NCBI GenBank assembly: GCA_901456055.1
Contig: CABDWT010000019.1
Span: 186,001 to 250,000, forward strand
From: Phytobacter ursingii
GTDB lineage: Bacteria > Pseudomonadota > Gammaproteobacteria > Enterobacterales > Enterobacteriaceae
DNA: 64,000 nucleotides
Direction of reading: 5' to 3'
The notes under the pieces were generated by a model. The model saw only the letters and a list, made by a program, of their open reading frames with translations. It had not been told where the DNA came from and did not search any database. Shown here one piece after another: positions 9,304 to 22,823 of this stretch (position 1 is the stretch's first letter; every line of letters begins with the position of its first letter). The position numbers and the translations under genes were made by a program.

Positions 9304-9339
9304 AGTATAGCTGGGCTGGATGTATAGTTGTCTAGCCCA
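9304..9339 (-). promoter_or_regulatory. Candidate promoter and GntR operator for the PTS-GH4 arm
   Basis: On the minus strand GACAAC (9327-9332) and TATACT (9304-9309) are spaced by 17 bp, a good sigma-70 layout. An inverted repeat TGGGCT / AGCCCA (9312-9317, 9334-9339) overlaps the spacer and the -35 element. That is where a repressor such as the adjacent HutC-type regulator could bind. Confidence 0.5.
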
Positions 9340-9386
9340 CTAATTTTAAAACGTGGAGACGATCACAAAGTTGCCCCATGAAGCGA

Positions 9387-10121
9387 TCAGGGGCGTGCAG
9401 CGGTCAGGGTAAAGCGGTAATGCTGCTGGTTGTAGTAGATCTCGGAGATCTCAAACGGAATATCGTCGCGCAGGAAGGCTATCGAGGTGGCGTGAAGGAC
9501 CGGCTCATCACGGTTAATACCCAGCATATCGCGCACCTGCTGTGAAGGGAGTTCTGCGCGAATCTCTTTTTCTGACCGCTCAACGGTAAAACCTTTGCGA
9601 CTGATATAAGCATATTTGGAACGGTTGAGATCCGTCTCGCTCAGATCGTCGAACGGATCGCTTATCATCCATGATTGCTCAAAGACAAAGGGAATGTCCC
9701 CCACCTGGCGCAGGCGTTGCATAAACCACACCTCGCTGCCCGGCGTAAGCCGCAGCGTGCTGGCAATGTCTTGCGAAGCGGTCTGCCGATAGAGACAAAT
9801 CAAGCGGTTTACCACCGGTTCATTCAGTCCCAGCGTCGCCTCGCTGGAGGAGAGATGCCTGTCGAGGGGGAGTGAAATGCGCACGTTTTTTCCCGATTGT
9901 ACGACAAACGTCCCCTGCCCCCGGCGACGTTCCACCTTTCCCTGGCGCACCAGGTAGTCAACTGCTTTACGCGCGGTCATTCGGGAAATGGCAAATTGCT
10001 GGCACAGCGCGTTTTCAGAGGGGATCACGTCGCCGGGCCTTAGCGTGCCGGCTGCAATCTGGCCGTTAAGATATTGTTCAAGCTGCAAATAGACTGGCAC
10101 GGTGGAATGTTTATCGATCAT
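9387..10121 (-). CDS. GntR-family (HutC/UTRA subfamily) transcriptional regulator
   Basis: This 244-residue protein has an N-terminal winged helix (VPVYLQLEQYLNGQIAAG, PSENALCQQFAISRMTARKAV, about residues 8-70). A UTRA effector domain (about 85-240) is typical of sugar-responsive HutC-subfamily repressors such as TreR and NagR. The ATG beginning MIDKHSTVPV is chosen because GAGGGAG lies about 9 nt upstream; longer in-frame starts lack family similarity. It is 122 bp upstream of the PTS-GH4 pair on the same strand and probably represses it, with the phosphorylated disaccharide as inducer. That role is inferred from context. Confidence 0.88.
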   Translation of the reverse strand: MIDKHSTVPVYLQLEQYLNGQIAAGTLRPGDVIPSENALCQQFAISRMTARKAVDYLVRQGKVERRRGQGTFVVQSGKNVRISLPLDRHLSSSEATLGLNEPVVNRLICLYRQTASQDIASTLRLTPGSEVWFMQRLRQVGDIPFVFEQSWMISDPFDDLSETDLNRSKYAYISRKGFTVERSEKEIRAELPSQQVRDMLGINRDEPVLHATSIAFLRDDIPFEISEIYYNQQHYRFTLTAARP

Positions 10122-10273
10122 TGGCGCAACTCCCTCTTTCATGCAGGTATGGTAGCGACAGCAGCGCAAAGTGACAATGTTTGTCCTTCTGGGCCTACAT
10201 TTCAGCCGAAAAGTCGTTTTCGCAGACCGGATCACAATTTGGCATACGAATAACCTTAAGCCCTTTTGTCACA

Positions 10274-10302
10274 TTGAATATTTTTCGTCACGGTGCTAGG
10301 TT
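10274..10302 (+). promoter_or_regulatory. Candidate sigma-70 promoter of the licT-bglF operon
   Basis: TTGAAT (10274-10279) and TAGGTT (10297-10302) are 17 bp apart, placing the transcript start a few bases before the RAT element. Confidence 0.45.
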
Positions 10303-10314
10303 TTAACTGCATTA

Positions 10315-10405
10315 CGCTTGTTACCGACTATCGGGCAAAACCTAAATGCAGACTGCGGGGCCAATCCGCACATATCTGTATTTACGTCTTGCCCGTTTTT
10401 GTTTT
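10315..10405 (+). promoter_or_regulatory. RAT antiterminator and overlapping intrinsic terminator (leader of licT operon)
   Basis: Bases 10315-10342 match the ribonucleic antiterminator of BglG/LicT systems (CTTGTTACCG then CGGGCAAAACC). The RAT 3' half overlaps a long terminator. In it CGGGCAA (10332-10338) pairs with TTGCCCG (10389-10395), AAATGCAGA pairs with TCTGTATTT, GCGG pairs with CCGC, and a TTTTTGTTTT tract follows. RAT and terminator are mutually exclusive. Binding of the antiterminator protein encoded just downstream would let transcription enter the operon. Confidence 0.88.
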
Positions 10406-10417
10406 CAGGAGTTGGCG

Positions 10418-11272
10418 ATGCTGGTCAAACAAATATTAAATAATAATGTTGTCAGCGCAGTGGATGAGGATGGTCTGGAGGTTATTTTAACCGGCCGTGG
10501 ACTGGGGTTTAATACCCACAACGGCGCCAGAATCAATCGCGACGCCATCGATAAAATATTCCGTCTGGAAGATTCACACGTTTCTGCCCGATTTAAAGAT
10601 CTGGTCAGTGAAGTGCCGATGGATATTTTGCAGTTAACTGCTGATATCATCACCCACGCCCGCAGTGTGTTGACGCACAAACTCAGCGATGGGCTCTATG
10701 TGACCCTCGCCGATCACCTGCATTTTGCGCTGCAACGACAAAAAAATAATGAAATTTTACCCAATCCGCTGGAGTGGGAAGTCCGCCATTTTTACACCGC
10801 AGAGTATGCTATTGGCCGCCAGGCGCTCGGAATGATCGTCGTACGCACCGGCACGCTATTGCCCGACAGCGAAGCCTGCAGTATCGCTCTGCATATTGTG
10901 AATGCTGGTCTTAATGATACGCTGGGAAATACCACGCAAATTACGCGGCTTATTTATCAGTTACAAAATATTGTGAAGTATTTTTTTAATATTCAGCTTG
11001 ATGAGCATAGTCTGAATTACCAGCGGTTTATTACCCATCTAAAGTTCTTTGCCCAGCGGGTGATTGATGGGGTGGTGTTAAATAATGATAACGAAGAATT
11101 TTTTGCTCTGGTGCAACGTCGCTATCAGGCCACGTTAAAATGTGTCGAAGCAATGAATGAGTTTGTCAGCAAAAATTATCACCACACCATGAGCAACTCG
11201 GAAAAGCTCTATCTTGCGGTGCACATCGAGAATATTGTGCAGCGCATATCGCCAAACGCGGAAAAGATGTAG
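10418..11272 (+). CDS. BglG/LicT-family transcriptional antiterminator
   Basis: This 284-residue protein has an RNA-binding CAT domain (residues 1-55, beginning MLVKQILNNNVV). Two PTS regulation domains follow. The four regulatory histidines H100, H159, H207 and H269 fall exactly at the LicT positions. It should bind the RAT in its own leader and stop terminator formation when the beta-glucoside substrate is present. BglF-type permeases phosphorylate PRD1 to inactivate it, and HPr phosphorylates PRD2 to activate it. The start has CAGGAG 7 nt upstream. It heads the plus-strand arm, divergent from the GntR regulator. Confidence 0.93.
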   Translation: MLVKQILNNNVVSAVDEDGLEVILTGRGLGFNTHNGARINRDAIDKIFRLEDSHVSARFKDLVSEVPMDILQLTADIITHARSVLTHKLSDGLYVTLADHLHFALQRQKNNEILPNPLEWEVRHFYTAEYAIGRQALGMIVVRTGTLLPDSEACSIALHIVNAGLNDTLGNTTQITRLIYQLQNIVKYFFNIQLDEHSLNYQRFITHLKFFAQRVIDGVVLNNDNEEFFALVQRRYQATLKCVEAMNEFVSKNYHHTMSNSEKLYLAVHIENIVQRISPNAEKM

Positions 11273-11348
11273 TGCGCAGGCGAAAATACGCAGATAACGT
11301 CAGGGCAAAAAATATCACCTGAGGTATCAAGCGTATTTATTCCATCCA

Positions 11349-11398
11349 GGCTTGTTACTGTTGATACCCGCAGTATGACGGGTAAATTCAGGCAAACC
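11349..11398 (+). promoter_or_regulatory. Second RAT-like element with an expanded apical part
   Basis: GGCTTGTTACTG and CAGGCAAACC are the two halves of a bgl-type RAT. They are separated by about 28 nt containing a small hairpin (ACCCG / CGGGT) instead of the usual short loop. No T-run terminator follows before bglF, so it may be a degenerate or altered second attenuator. Confidence 0.45.
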
Positions 11399-11475
11399 CC
11401 AGAGGAAACAAGGTCCCGGCTAACACCGGTCATTGTGGATGAGGCCAGCTTTCGGCTTCAGTCTGGAGGAATTTT

Positions 11476-16244
<4,769 letters not shown>

Positions 16245-16262
16245 CGAGACAGACAAGGCTAC

Positions 16263-17225
16263 ATGATGAACACATGGAATTTGGTCGACCCTGAGTTACG
16301 CCCGGCACTGGCAGATAGCCGCCCCCTCTCCCTGACACAAGACGCTCTCGTCACCCTTCGTCAACAGCGCCAGCAGGCAGCGCTGGCTAACGTGCAACGT
16401 TTCCGGGAGACCGGGTTATCGGTGGAAGAACACCTTATCTCCGCGTCCGCACAACCTGCCGTCAGAGTCTGCGTCATCGCTCCCGCCGCGCCCGGGCAGA
16501 ACCGAATGGGCATTTTGCATATTCACGGCGGCGGTCATCTTTTCGGGAGCCCGGAGCAGTCCCTGTCGCTTACCGGTGCCACGGCCCTGCAACATGACTG
16601 CGTGATTGTCTCTGTCGATTATCGTCTGGCGCCCGAAACGGTATTTCCCGGATCGCTGGAGGATTGTTACGCCGCGCTGGTGTGGATGACCGAACGGGCT
16701 ACCGCGCTGGGTATTCATCCTGACCATATTGGGTTAATGGGCGACAGCGCAGGGGCCGGGCTCGCGGCCTCACTGGCGTTGCTGGCCCGCGACCGCCATG
16801 GCCCCTCTATTGCCTTTCAGAACCTGATGTTCCCGATGCTCGACGATCGTACGGTGACCGAAGAAAATCCGAATCCGGTAACCGGTGAGTTCGTCTGGAC
16901 GCGTGAATATAACCGCTTTGGCTGGACGTCCCTGCTGGGCTGTGAGCCGGGTTCGGAGGGGGTGTCGGTTTATGCCGCGCCGGGACGGGCAACGGATCTG
17001 ACGCATTTACCCCCGACCTGGCTTGGCGTGGGCACGCTGGATCTGTTTCTTGATGAAAACCTTCGTTTCGCGCAAGGGTTGATTCGCGCGGGCGTAGCGG
17101 TTGAGATGAATGTATGGCCTGGCGCGTATCACGGATTTAATTCCGACCCGCAGGCGCGTGTAGCGCAACGGGCGCGGGAACAGCGGCAGGCGTGGATAGC
17201 GCAGTTTAAGCCGACGCAGGGATAA
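16263..17225 (+). CDS. Alpha/beta-hydrolase esterase of the HSL (GDXG) lipolytic family
   Basis: This 320-residue esterase has the oxyanion motif HGGG (residues 88-91) and nucleophile S162 in GDSAGAG. The probable acid is D260 (TLDLFLDE) and the histidine H290 (GAYHGF). The order and spacing are those of the hormone-sensitive-lipase family that includes Aes. No signal peptide is seen, so it acts in the cytoplasm. It is the last gene of the beta-glucoside arm, 60 bp after the second GH1 gene. It may remove acyl groups from phosphorylated, acylated glucosides before or after cleavage. Its substrate is inferred from context only. Confidence 0.85.
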   Translation: MMNTWNLVDPELRPALADSRPLSLTQDALVTLRQQRQQAALANVQRFRETGLSVEEHLISASAQPAVRVCVIAPAAPGQNRMGILHIHGGGHLFGSPEQSLSLTGATALQHDCVIVSVDYRLAPETVFPGSLEDCYAALVWMTERATALGIHPDHIGLMGDSAGAGLAASLALLARDRHGPSIAFQNLMFPMLDDRTVTEENPNPVTGEFVWTREYNRFGWTSLLGCEPGSEGVSVYAAPGRATDLTHLPPTWLGVGTLDLFLDENLRFAQGLIRAGVAVEMNVWPGAYHGFNSDPQARVAQRAREQRQAWIAQFKPTQG

Positions 17226-17244
17226 GCTTTCCCCCTGCGTCGGC
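17210..17244 (+). terminator. Hairpin at the 3' end of the esterase gene
   Basis: Perfect 12-bp stem GCCGACGCAGGG / CCCTGCGTCGGC. Its left arm is coding sequence and its loop contains the TAA stop. There is no T-run, so termination efficiency is uncertain. Confidence 0.5.
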
Positions 17245-17730
17245 ACTCTTCCTGAGGGCTGAGGAATTCCCGGTAATATTACGTTTTACAGCGATAACAC
17301 CGCGTAATGAGAATAAAACCGTAACAGCGATGACAGGGTCCGGCTGAAAATCGATGAGGCGTTGACGGCTGACAGGGGCCGCCCGCAGGGAAGCGGGCGG
17401 AGGGGATAGCCTGCAAGGACGCAGGCTGGTCCCCGACCCGACAGTCAGACGACATAAGTCTCATGGACCGCGCCAGCGGCGATTTTCCTGGCCGGGAGCC
17501 CGGGTTGCCAGGGTGGCGGCGGTGAGCCACCCTGGCACGCTCACCGGTTCTGTCGCTACAGAAAAGCAAGGAACATAAGGTGAACGGAATGACCACCAGA
17601 GCCGCGTGTTTCCCCCCTCTCCCTGGCCCTCTCCCTCATGGAGAGGGGACTTTCCGTGCTCGTATTATTTTGTGGGGATCCCTCAGCTTCAGGGAAGAGA
17701 GTAACAAACGGCACCGGACAAAAACCCAGA
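17245..17730. other. 486-bp non-coding region with several strong hairpins
   Basis: No convincing gene is present. Perfect hairpins occur at 17379-17400 (CCGCCCGC / GCGGGCGG), 17402-17434 (AGCCTGC / GCAGGCT inside GGGGA / TCCCC), 17507-17536 (GCCAGGGTGGC / GCCACCCTGGC) and 17627-17647 (CCCTCTCC / GGAGAGGG). The last resembles the short CCCTCTCC palindromes scattered in enterobacterial genomes. The clustered earlier three look like one structured RNA or a non-autonomous repeat. See the matching finding. Confidence 0.5.
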
Positions 17731-17760
17731 AAAAAGCCCTGCACGCTGGCAGGGCTTTTT
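17731..17760 (-). terminator. Bidirectional terminator of rhlE
   Basis: Perfect 12-bp stem AAAAAGCCCTGC / GCAGGGCTTTTT with a 6-nt loop. There are T-runs on both strands. It lies 14 bp past the rhlE stop. Confidence 0.92.
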
Positions 17761-17774
17761 AATCACATCAGGCG

Positions 17775-19127
17775 TCAGGCGCTCGCTGCGGGTTTACGCG
17801 GGCGACGACGGCGCGGTTTTTCACCCGCCGGTTTACTGCCTTCCTGCGTACGAGGTGCTTTCGCTTTCGGCGCGCCACCGTCGTTACGGCGTGGCTGCTG
17901 TTGTCCGCGACCACCGCCACCGCCCTGACCACGGCCACCGCGACCCTGGCTCTGACGACCATTCACAATCGGCTCGGCCTTGATAGATGGATCGGGCTCG
18001 TAACCCGGCAGGGCAATACGCGGGATCTCTTTTTTCAGCAAACGTTCGATATCACGCAGCAGTTTATGTTCATCAACACACACCAGCGACAGCGCTTCAC
18101 CGGTTGCCGCAGCGCGACCGGTACGGCCAATGCGGTGTACATAATCTTCCGGCACGTTCGGCAGCTCGTAGTTGACGACGTGCGGCAGTTCTTCGATATC
18201 CAGACCACGGGCCGCAATGTCAGTGGCGACCAGTACGCGGATATCGCCCGATTTAAAGTCTGCCAGCGCACGGGTACGCGCGCCCTGGCTTTTATTTCCG
18301 TGGATAGCCGCGCTGCGAATACCGTCTTTGTTCAGTTGTTCAGCCAGATGGTTCGCACCGTGTTTGGTGCGGGTGAAGACCAGCACCTGCTGCCAGTTGC
18401 CTTCGCCAATCATCTGGGAGAGCAGCTCGCGCTTACGTTTCTTGTCGACCATATGAACATGTTGCGTCACCTGCTCGGAGGCAGTGTTACGACGCGCCAC
18501 TTCGATTTCCAGCGGGTTACGCAGCAGCTTTTCGGCCAGGCTTTTGATGTCGTCCGAGAAAGTCGCGGAAAACAGCAGATTCTGACGACGCGCAGGCAGT
18601 TTAGCCAATACGCGGCGAATATCATGGATAAAGCCCATGTCCAGCATGCGGTCGGCTTCGTCCAGAACCAGGATCTCAACGCTGTCCAGTTTGACGGCAT
18701 TCTGGTGTTCGAGGTCCAGCAGACGACCCGGTGTAGCGACGAGAATATCGACACCGCTACGCAGCTTCATCATCTGCGGGTTAATGCTCACGCCGCCGAA
18801 AACCACCAGCGAGCGCAGGTTCAGATATTTACTGTAATCACGTACGTTTTCGCCGATTTGCGCGGCAAGTTCGCGCGTTGGCGTCAGGATCAGCGCACGC
18901 ACCGGACGACGGCCTTTCGCATGCGGCTCTTTTTGCACCAGACGTTGCAGCAGCGGCAGCGTAAAGCCCGCGGTTTTGCCGGTACCAGTCTGGGCGCTCG
19001 CCATCAGGTCGCGGCCTTCCAGCACCGCAGGGATCGCCTGCTGCTGAATAGGGGTTGGCTCACGGTAGCCCTGCTCGTCGACAGCACGCAGAATTTCCGG
19101 GTTCAGGCCAAGGGAATCAAAAGACAT
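17775..19127 (-). CDS. rhlE: ATP-dependent RNA helicase RhlE
   Basis: This 450-residue DEAD-box RNA helicase is involved in ribosome assembly and mRNA turnover. In order: a Q motif near residues 23-30 (EPTPIQQQ), Walker A AQTGTGKT (45-52), DEAD in [17 protein letters not shown], and HRIGRTGRA motif VI. A low-complexity C-terminal tail rich in Arg, Gly and Gln is typical of RhlE. The ATG beginning [10 protein letters not shown] with GGAGTTGTT upstream is chosen; the open frame runs further upstream without similarity. It is divergent from cecR, and in E. coli it lies in the cecR regulatory region. Confidence 0.95.
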   Translation of the reverse strand: MSFDSLGLNPEILRAVDEQGYREPTPIQQQAIPAVLEGRDLMASAQTGTGKTAGFTLPLLQRLVQKEPHAKGRRPVRALILTPTRELAAQIGENVRDYSKYLNLRSLVVFGGVSINPQMMKLRSGVDILVATPGRLLDLEHQNAVKLDSVEILVLDEADRMLDMGFIHDIRRVLAKLPARRQNLLFSATFSDDIKSLAEKLLRNPLEIEVARRNTASEQVTQHVHMVDKKRKRELLSQMIGEGNWQQVLVFTRTKHGANHLAEQLNKDGIRSAAIHGNKSQGARTRALADFKSGDIRVLVATDIAARGLDIEELPHVVNYELPNVPEDYVHRIGRTGRAAATGEALSLVCVDEHKLLRDIERLLKKEIPRIALPGYEPDPSIKAEPIVNGRQSQGRGGRGQGGGGGRGQQQPRRNDGGAPKAKAPRTQEGSKPAGEKPRRRRPRKPAASA

Positions 19128-19390
19128 AACAACTCCGCACCGCCCCGACCATAACAGGTGTAGTTTTCGAGGAGATAATAATATGACAGATGACAAAAAC
19201 CACAATGTCATGAAGGGGCGGAGTGTAACAGCTTTTGTGACACAGCGCATAAAATATCGCTCTGCTAATCATTGAAGAAATATTTCTCCGATTCTCCCAG
19301 CCCGGATGGCCCGGGAGCCTGGGCAACCGCCCCCTGTTTTAAGCCTAAAATGGGATGTTTTGCGACTGGACACGGCGAAAAAATCGCCAT

Positions 19391-19418
19391 AAAGTTAATC
19401 AATCGATTGATTAACTTT
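19391..19418. promoter_or_regulatory. 28-bp perfect palindrome, probable CecR operator
   Basis: A perfect palindrome with half-site AAAGTTAATCAATC ends 9 bp before the cecR start, between the divergent rhlE and cecR. Autoregulation by the TetR-type CecR is the natural explanation, and the site could also influence rhlE. Confidence 0.8.
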
Positions 19419-19427
19419 ATTCTGCCG

Positions 19428-20102
19428 ATGAATATGAACTCGACGACCAGTAAAGGTGAACAGGCCAGAAACCAGTTGATTGCTGCCGCCCTTGCGCAGT
19501 TTGGCGAATACGGGTTGCATGCCACCACGCGCGATATCGCTGCGCTGGCGGGACAGAATATTGCCGCGATCCCTTACTACTTCGGGTCAAAAGAGGATCT
19601 CTATCTCGCCTGCGCCCAGTGGATCGCCGATTTTATTGGCGCCAATTTTCGTCCCCACGCCGAAGCCGCCGAACGGCTGTTTACTCATGCGCAACCCGAT
19701 AAAGCGGCAATACGGGAACTGATACATCGGGCCTGCAAAAATATGATTGTGCTGCTCACCCACGATGACACGCTTAATCTGAGTAAATTTATTTCACGTG
19801 AACAGCTCTCCCCTACACGCGCCTATCAGTTAGTACATGACCAGGTGATCGCCCCGTTGCACAGTCACCTTACCCGGCTGATTGCGGCTTACACCGGCAG
19901 AGACGCCAATGATACGCAAACCATTTTACATACCCATGCGCTGATCGGCGAGATCCTTGCCTTCCGCCTGGGTCGGGAAACCATTTTGCTGCGCACCGGA
20001 TGGGCGCAATTCGACGATGAGAAAACCGACCTGATTTGCCAGGTCATCACGTGTCATATCGATCTTATCCTGCAGGGATTAACAAGGAGTTCCGGGTTAT
20101 GA
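19428..20102 (+). CDS. cecR: TetR-family transcriptional regulator CecR (YbiH)
   Basis: This 224-residue protein has an N-terminal TetR helix-turn-helix (about residues 10-60: [20 protein letters not shown], then [20 protein letters not shown]). A ligand-binding helical domain closely follows E. coli CecR, including [14 protein letters not shown] and [11 protein letters not shown]. CecR controls rhlE and ybhGFSR and affects sensitivity to cefoperazone and chloramphenicol in E. coli. Start at MNMNSTT is chosen by alignment; no clear ribosome site is visible, and an ATG two codons later is possible. Its stop overlaps the ybhG start by 4 bp. Confidence 0.93.
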   Translation: MNMNSTTSKGEQARNQLIAAALAQFGEYGLHATTRDIAALAGQNIAAIPYYFGSKEDLYLACAQWIADFIGANFRPHAEAAERLFTHAQPDKAAIRELIHRACKNMIVLLTHDDTLNLSKFISREQLSPTRAYQLVHDQVIAPLHSHLTRLIAAYTGRDANDTQTILHTHALIGEILAFRLGRETILLRTGWAQFDDEKTDLICQVITCHIDLILQGLTRSSGL

Positions 20103-21094
20103 AAAAGCCTGTCGTCATCGTGTTGATTGTCGTTTTTATACTCGCCGCGCTTGGCGGGGGCTGGATGTGGTATCAAAGTCGACAGGCTGCATCCCTCACG
20201 CTGTATGGAAATGTCGATATTCGCACCGTTAATCTGAGTTTCCGGGTCGGGGGGCGACTCGCCTCGCTGGCGGTGGATGAAGGGGATACGATTACCGCCG
20301 GGCAGGTGCTTGGCGAAATCGATAAAGCGCCTTACGAGAACGCCCTTTTGCAGGCGAAGGCTAATGTCTCGACGGCGAAGGCAAAATACGACCTGGTCAC
20401 TGCAGGCTATCGCGATGAAGAAATTTCCCAGGCGGCTGCAGCGGTTAACCAGGCGCAGGCGGCCTACGATTACGCGCAAAACTTTTATCAGCGCCAGCAG
20501 GGCCTATGGAAAAGCCGGACCATTTCCGCCAATGACCTGGAAAATGCACGTTCCTCTCGCGACCAGGCGTACGCCACGCTGAAATCGGCGCAGGATAAAC
20601 TGAGCCAGTACCGTACCGGTAATCGCCCGCAGGAGATAGCGCAGGCAAAGGCCAGCCTCGAACAGGCGCAGGCGCAACTGGCGCAATCAGCGCTGGATTT
20701 GCAGGATACGCAACTGGTTTCGCCCTCTAACGGTACCCTGCTTACCCGCGCCGTGGAGCCAGGTAGCATGTTAAATGCTGGCAGCACCGTTCTGACGCTC
20801 TCCCTGACCCGCCCGGTTTGGGTTCGCGCCTACATCAGCGAAGTCAATTTGCATCAGGCCCAGCCAGGTCAGACCGTATTACTCTACGTTGATGGTCGCC
20901 CCAATAAGCCCTATCACGGCAAAATCGGCTTCGTCTCCCCGACGGCTGAATTCACCCCGAAAACCGTGGAAACGCCGGATTTGCGTACCGATTTGGTCTA
21001 TCGGCTGCGCATTATCGTCACCGACGCCGATGACGCATTGCGCCAGGGAATGCCGGTCACCGTAAGCTTCGATAATGGAGCACGGAATGAGTGA
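20099..21094 (+). CDS. ybhG: HlyD-family periplasmic adaptor YbhG
   Basis: This 331-residue membrane-fusion protein matches E. coli YbhG in length. One N-terminal membrane anchor ([20 protein letters not shown]) is followed by a biotinyl-lipoyl-like part ([26 protein letters not shown]). A long coiled-coil hairpin (about residues 85-205, rich in Ala, Gln and Glu) and a beta-barrel domain follow. It should bridge the YbhFSR inner-membrane transporter to an outer-membrane channel such as TolC. The start overlaps the cecR stop (ATGA) with AAGGAG upstream, showing translational coupling. Confidence 0.94.
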   Translation: MKKPVVIVLIVVFILAALGGGWMWYQSRQAASLTLYGNVDIRTVNLSFRVGGRLASLAVDEGDTITAGQVLGEIDKAPYENALLQAKANVSTAKAKYDLVTAGYRDEEISQAAAAVNQAQAAYDYAQNFYQRQQGLWKSRTISANDLENARSSRDQAYATLKSAQDKLSQYRTGNRPQEIAQAKASLEQAQAQLAQSALDLQDTQLVSPSNGTLLTRAVEPGSMLNAGSTVLTLSLTRPVWVRAYISEVNLHQAQPGQTVLLYVDGRPNKPYHGKIGFVSPTAEFTPKTVETPDLRTDLVYRLRIIVTDADDALRQGMPVTVSFDNGARNE

Positions 21095-22823
21095 GGCAAC
21101 GATCCGCCTGAACGGCCTGGTCAAGCGCTTCGCCGGGATGGAGAAACCCGCCGTCGCTCGCCTGGACTGCACCGTGAAAGCCGGGTACGTCACGGGGCTC
21201 GTTGGGCCGGATGGCGCCGGGAAAACCACCCTGATGCGCATGCTCGCCGGACTGATGAAACCCGATGAAGGTAACGCTGAGGTTATTGGCCTCGACCCCA
21301 TCGCCAGCAACAGCGAACTGCATGCATCGCTTGGTTATATGCCGCAAAAATTCGGCCTGTATGAAGACCTCACGGTGCTGGAGAACCTCAATCTGTACGC
21401 CGATCTGCGCAGCGTCACCGGCGAGGCACGCAAAGAGACCTTTGCCCGACTGCTGGAGTTCACCGCCCTCGCCCCCTTTACCGGGCGGCTGGCAGGTAAA
21501 TTATCCGGTGGCATGAAGCAGAAACTGGGGCTTGCCTGCACCCTGGTAGGCCAGCCTAAAGTGCTGTTGCTGGACGAACCCGGCGTCGGCGTGGACCCGA
21601 TATCACGCCGGGAATTGTGGCAGATGGTGCACACCCTTGCCGGGGACGGCATGTTGATATTATGGAGCACCTCTTATCTGGACGAAGCGGAACAGTGTCG
21701 CGATGTGCTGCTGATGAACGAAGGGGAATTGCTCTATCAGGGGGAACCACGGGCCCTGACACAAACCATGGCCGGGCGCAGTTTTCTCGCCCACAGTGAA
21801 CAGGAAAACAACCGTCAGCTATTGCAACGTCTGCTGAAACTGCCGCAGGTCAGCGACGGGATGATCCAGGGGCGTTCTGTGCGGGTAATACTGGCGAAAG
21901 GGTCGAGCGTGGACGCCCTGCGCAGCGCATCGTCGCTGACCCGGTTAGACATTGAAGAGACGGCACCGCGCTTTGAAGACGCCTTTATCGACCTGTTGGG
22001 TGGCGCCGCTTTTACCCAATCGCCGCTGGGGGCCATTTTACATACGGTGGACGGCACACCGGATGAGACGGTGATCGAAGCCCGGCAACTGACGAAGAAA
22101 TTCGGCGATTTCGCCGCCACCGATCATGTCAACTTTACCGTGAAGCGCGGCGAAATTTTCGGCCTGCTTGGGCCAAATGGCGCCGGTAAATCCACCACTT
22201 TTAAGATGATGTGCGGGTTACTGGTTCCCAGCTCCGGCAAAGCGCTGGTGCTGAATATGGATTTAAAAACCAGCTCCGGTCAGGCGCGCCAGCATCTGGG
22301 TTATATGGCGCAAAAATTCTCGCTTTACGGCAACCTCACGGTGGCGCAAAACCTGCGTTTTTTCTCCGGCGTCTATGGCCTGCGTGGACGGGCGCAGCAG
22401 GATAAGATCTCGCGGATGGTTGACGCCTTTGGCCTTAAGGCTATTGCCGACCAGGCGACCGACGCCCTGCCGCTGGGCTTTAAACAGCGCCTGGCGCTGG
22501 CCTGTGCGCTAATGCATGAACCGGACATTCTGTTTCTTGATGAGCCGACATCCGGCGTCGATCCGCTGACCCGCCGCGAGTTTTGGCTGCACATCAACAG
22601 CATGGTGGAGAAAGGGGTGACGGTGATGGTCACCACCCACTTTATGGACGAAGCCGAATACTGTGACCGTATCGGGCTGGTCTATCGCGGCAAGCTTATC
22701 GCCAGCGGGACGCCGGATGACCTGAAAGCCCAGACGGCTGATGCGGAGCATACCGACCCGACAATGGAGCATGCGTTTATCACGCTCATTCATAACTGGG
22801 ATAAGGAGCATCACGATGCATAG
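21087..22823 (+). CDS. ybhF: ABC transporter ATP-binding subunit YbhF (two ATPase domains)
   Basis: This 578-residue protein carries two ABC ATPase domains in tandem. The first has Walker [10 protein letters not shown], signature LSGGMKQK and Walker [14 protein letters not shown]. The second has Walker [10 protein letters not shown] and Walker [14 protein letters not shown], but its signature region reads LPLGFKQR, as in the E. coli protein. It powers the YbhS-YbhR exporter, for which drug and cation efflux roles have been proposed in E. coli. It overlaps ybhG by 8 bp and ybhS by 8 bp. Confidence 0.95.
   Translation: MSEATIRLNGLVKRFAGMEKPAVARLDCTVKAGYVTGLVGPDGAGKTTLMRMLAGLMKPDEGNAEVIGLDPIASNSELHASLGYMPQKFGLYEDLTVLENLNLYADLRSVTGEARKETFARLLEFTALAPFTGRLAGKLSGGMKQKLGLACTLVGQPKVLLLDEPGVGVDPISRRELWQMVHTLAGDGMLILWSTSYLDEAEQCRDVLLMNEGELLYQGEPRALTQTMAGRSFLAHSEQENNRQLLQRLLKLPQVSDGMIQGRSVRVILAKGSSVDALRSASSLTRLDIEETAPRFEDAFIDLLGGAAFTQSPLGAILHTVDGTPDETVIEARQLTKKFGDFAATDHVNFTVKRGEIFGLLGPNGAGKSTTFKMMCGLLVPSSGKALVLNMDLKTSSGQARQHLGYMAQKFSLYGNLTVAQNLRFFSGVYGLRGRAQQDKISRMVDAFGLKAIADQATDALPLGFKQRLALACALMHEPDILFLDEPTSGVDPLTRREFWLHINSMVEKGVTVMVTTHFMDEAEYCDRIGLVYRGKLIASGTPDDLKAQTADAEHTDPTMEHAFITLIHNWDKEHHDA

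Noticed and set aside
17279-17962. Short frames in the gap between the island and rhlE
   Set aside because: Translations are dominated by hairpin sequence and Arg/Pro runs, and none has a start site or family match.
17901-19154. 417-codon open frame antisense to rhlE
   Set aside because: It is a shadow of the rhlE reading frame with low-complexity TTATAT-like residues and no recognisable domain.
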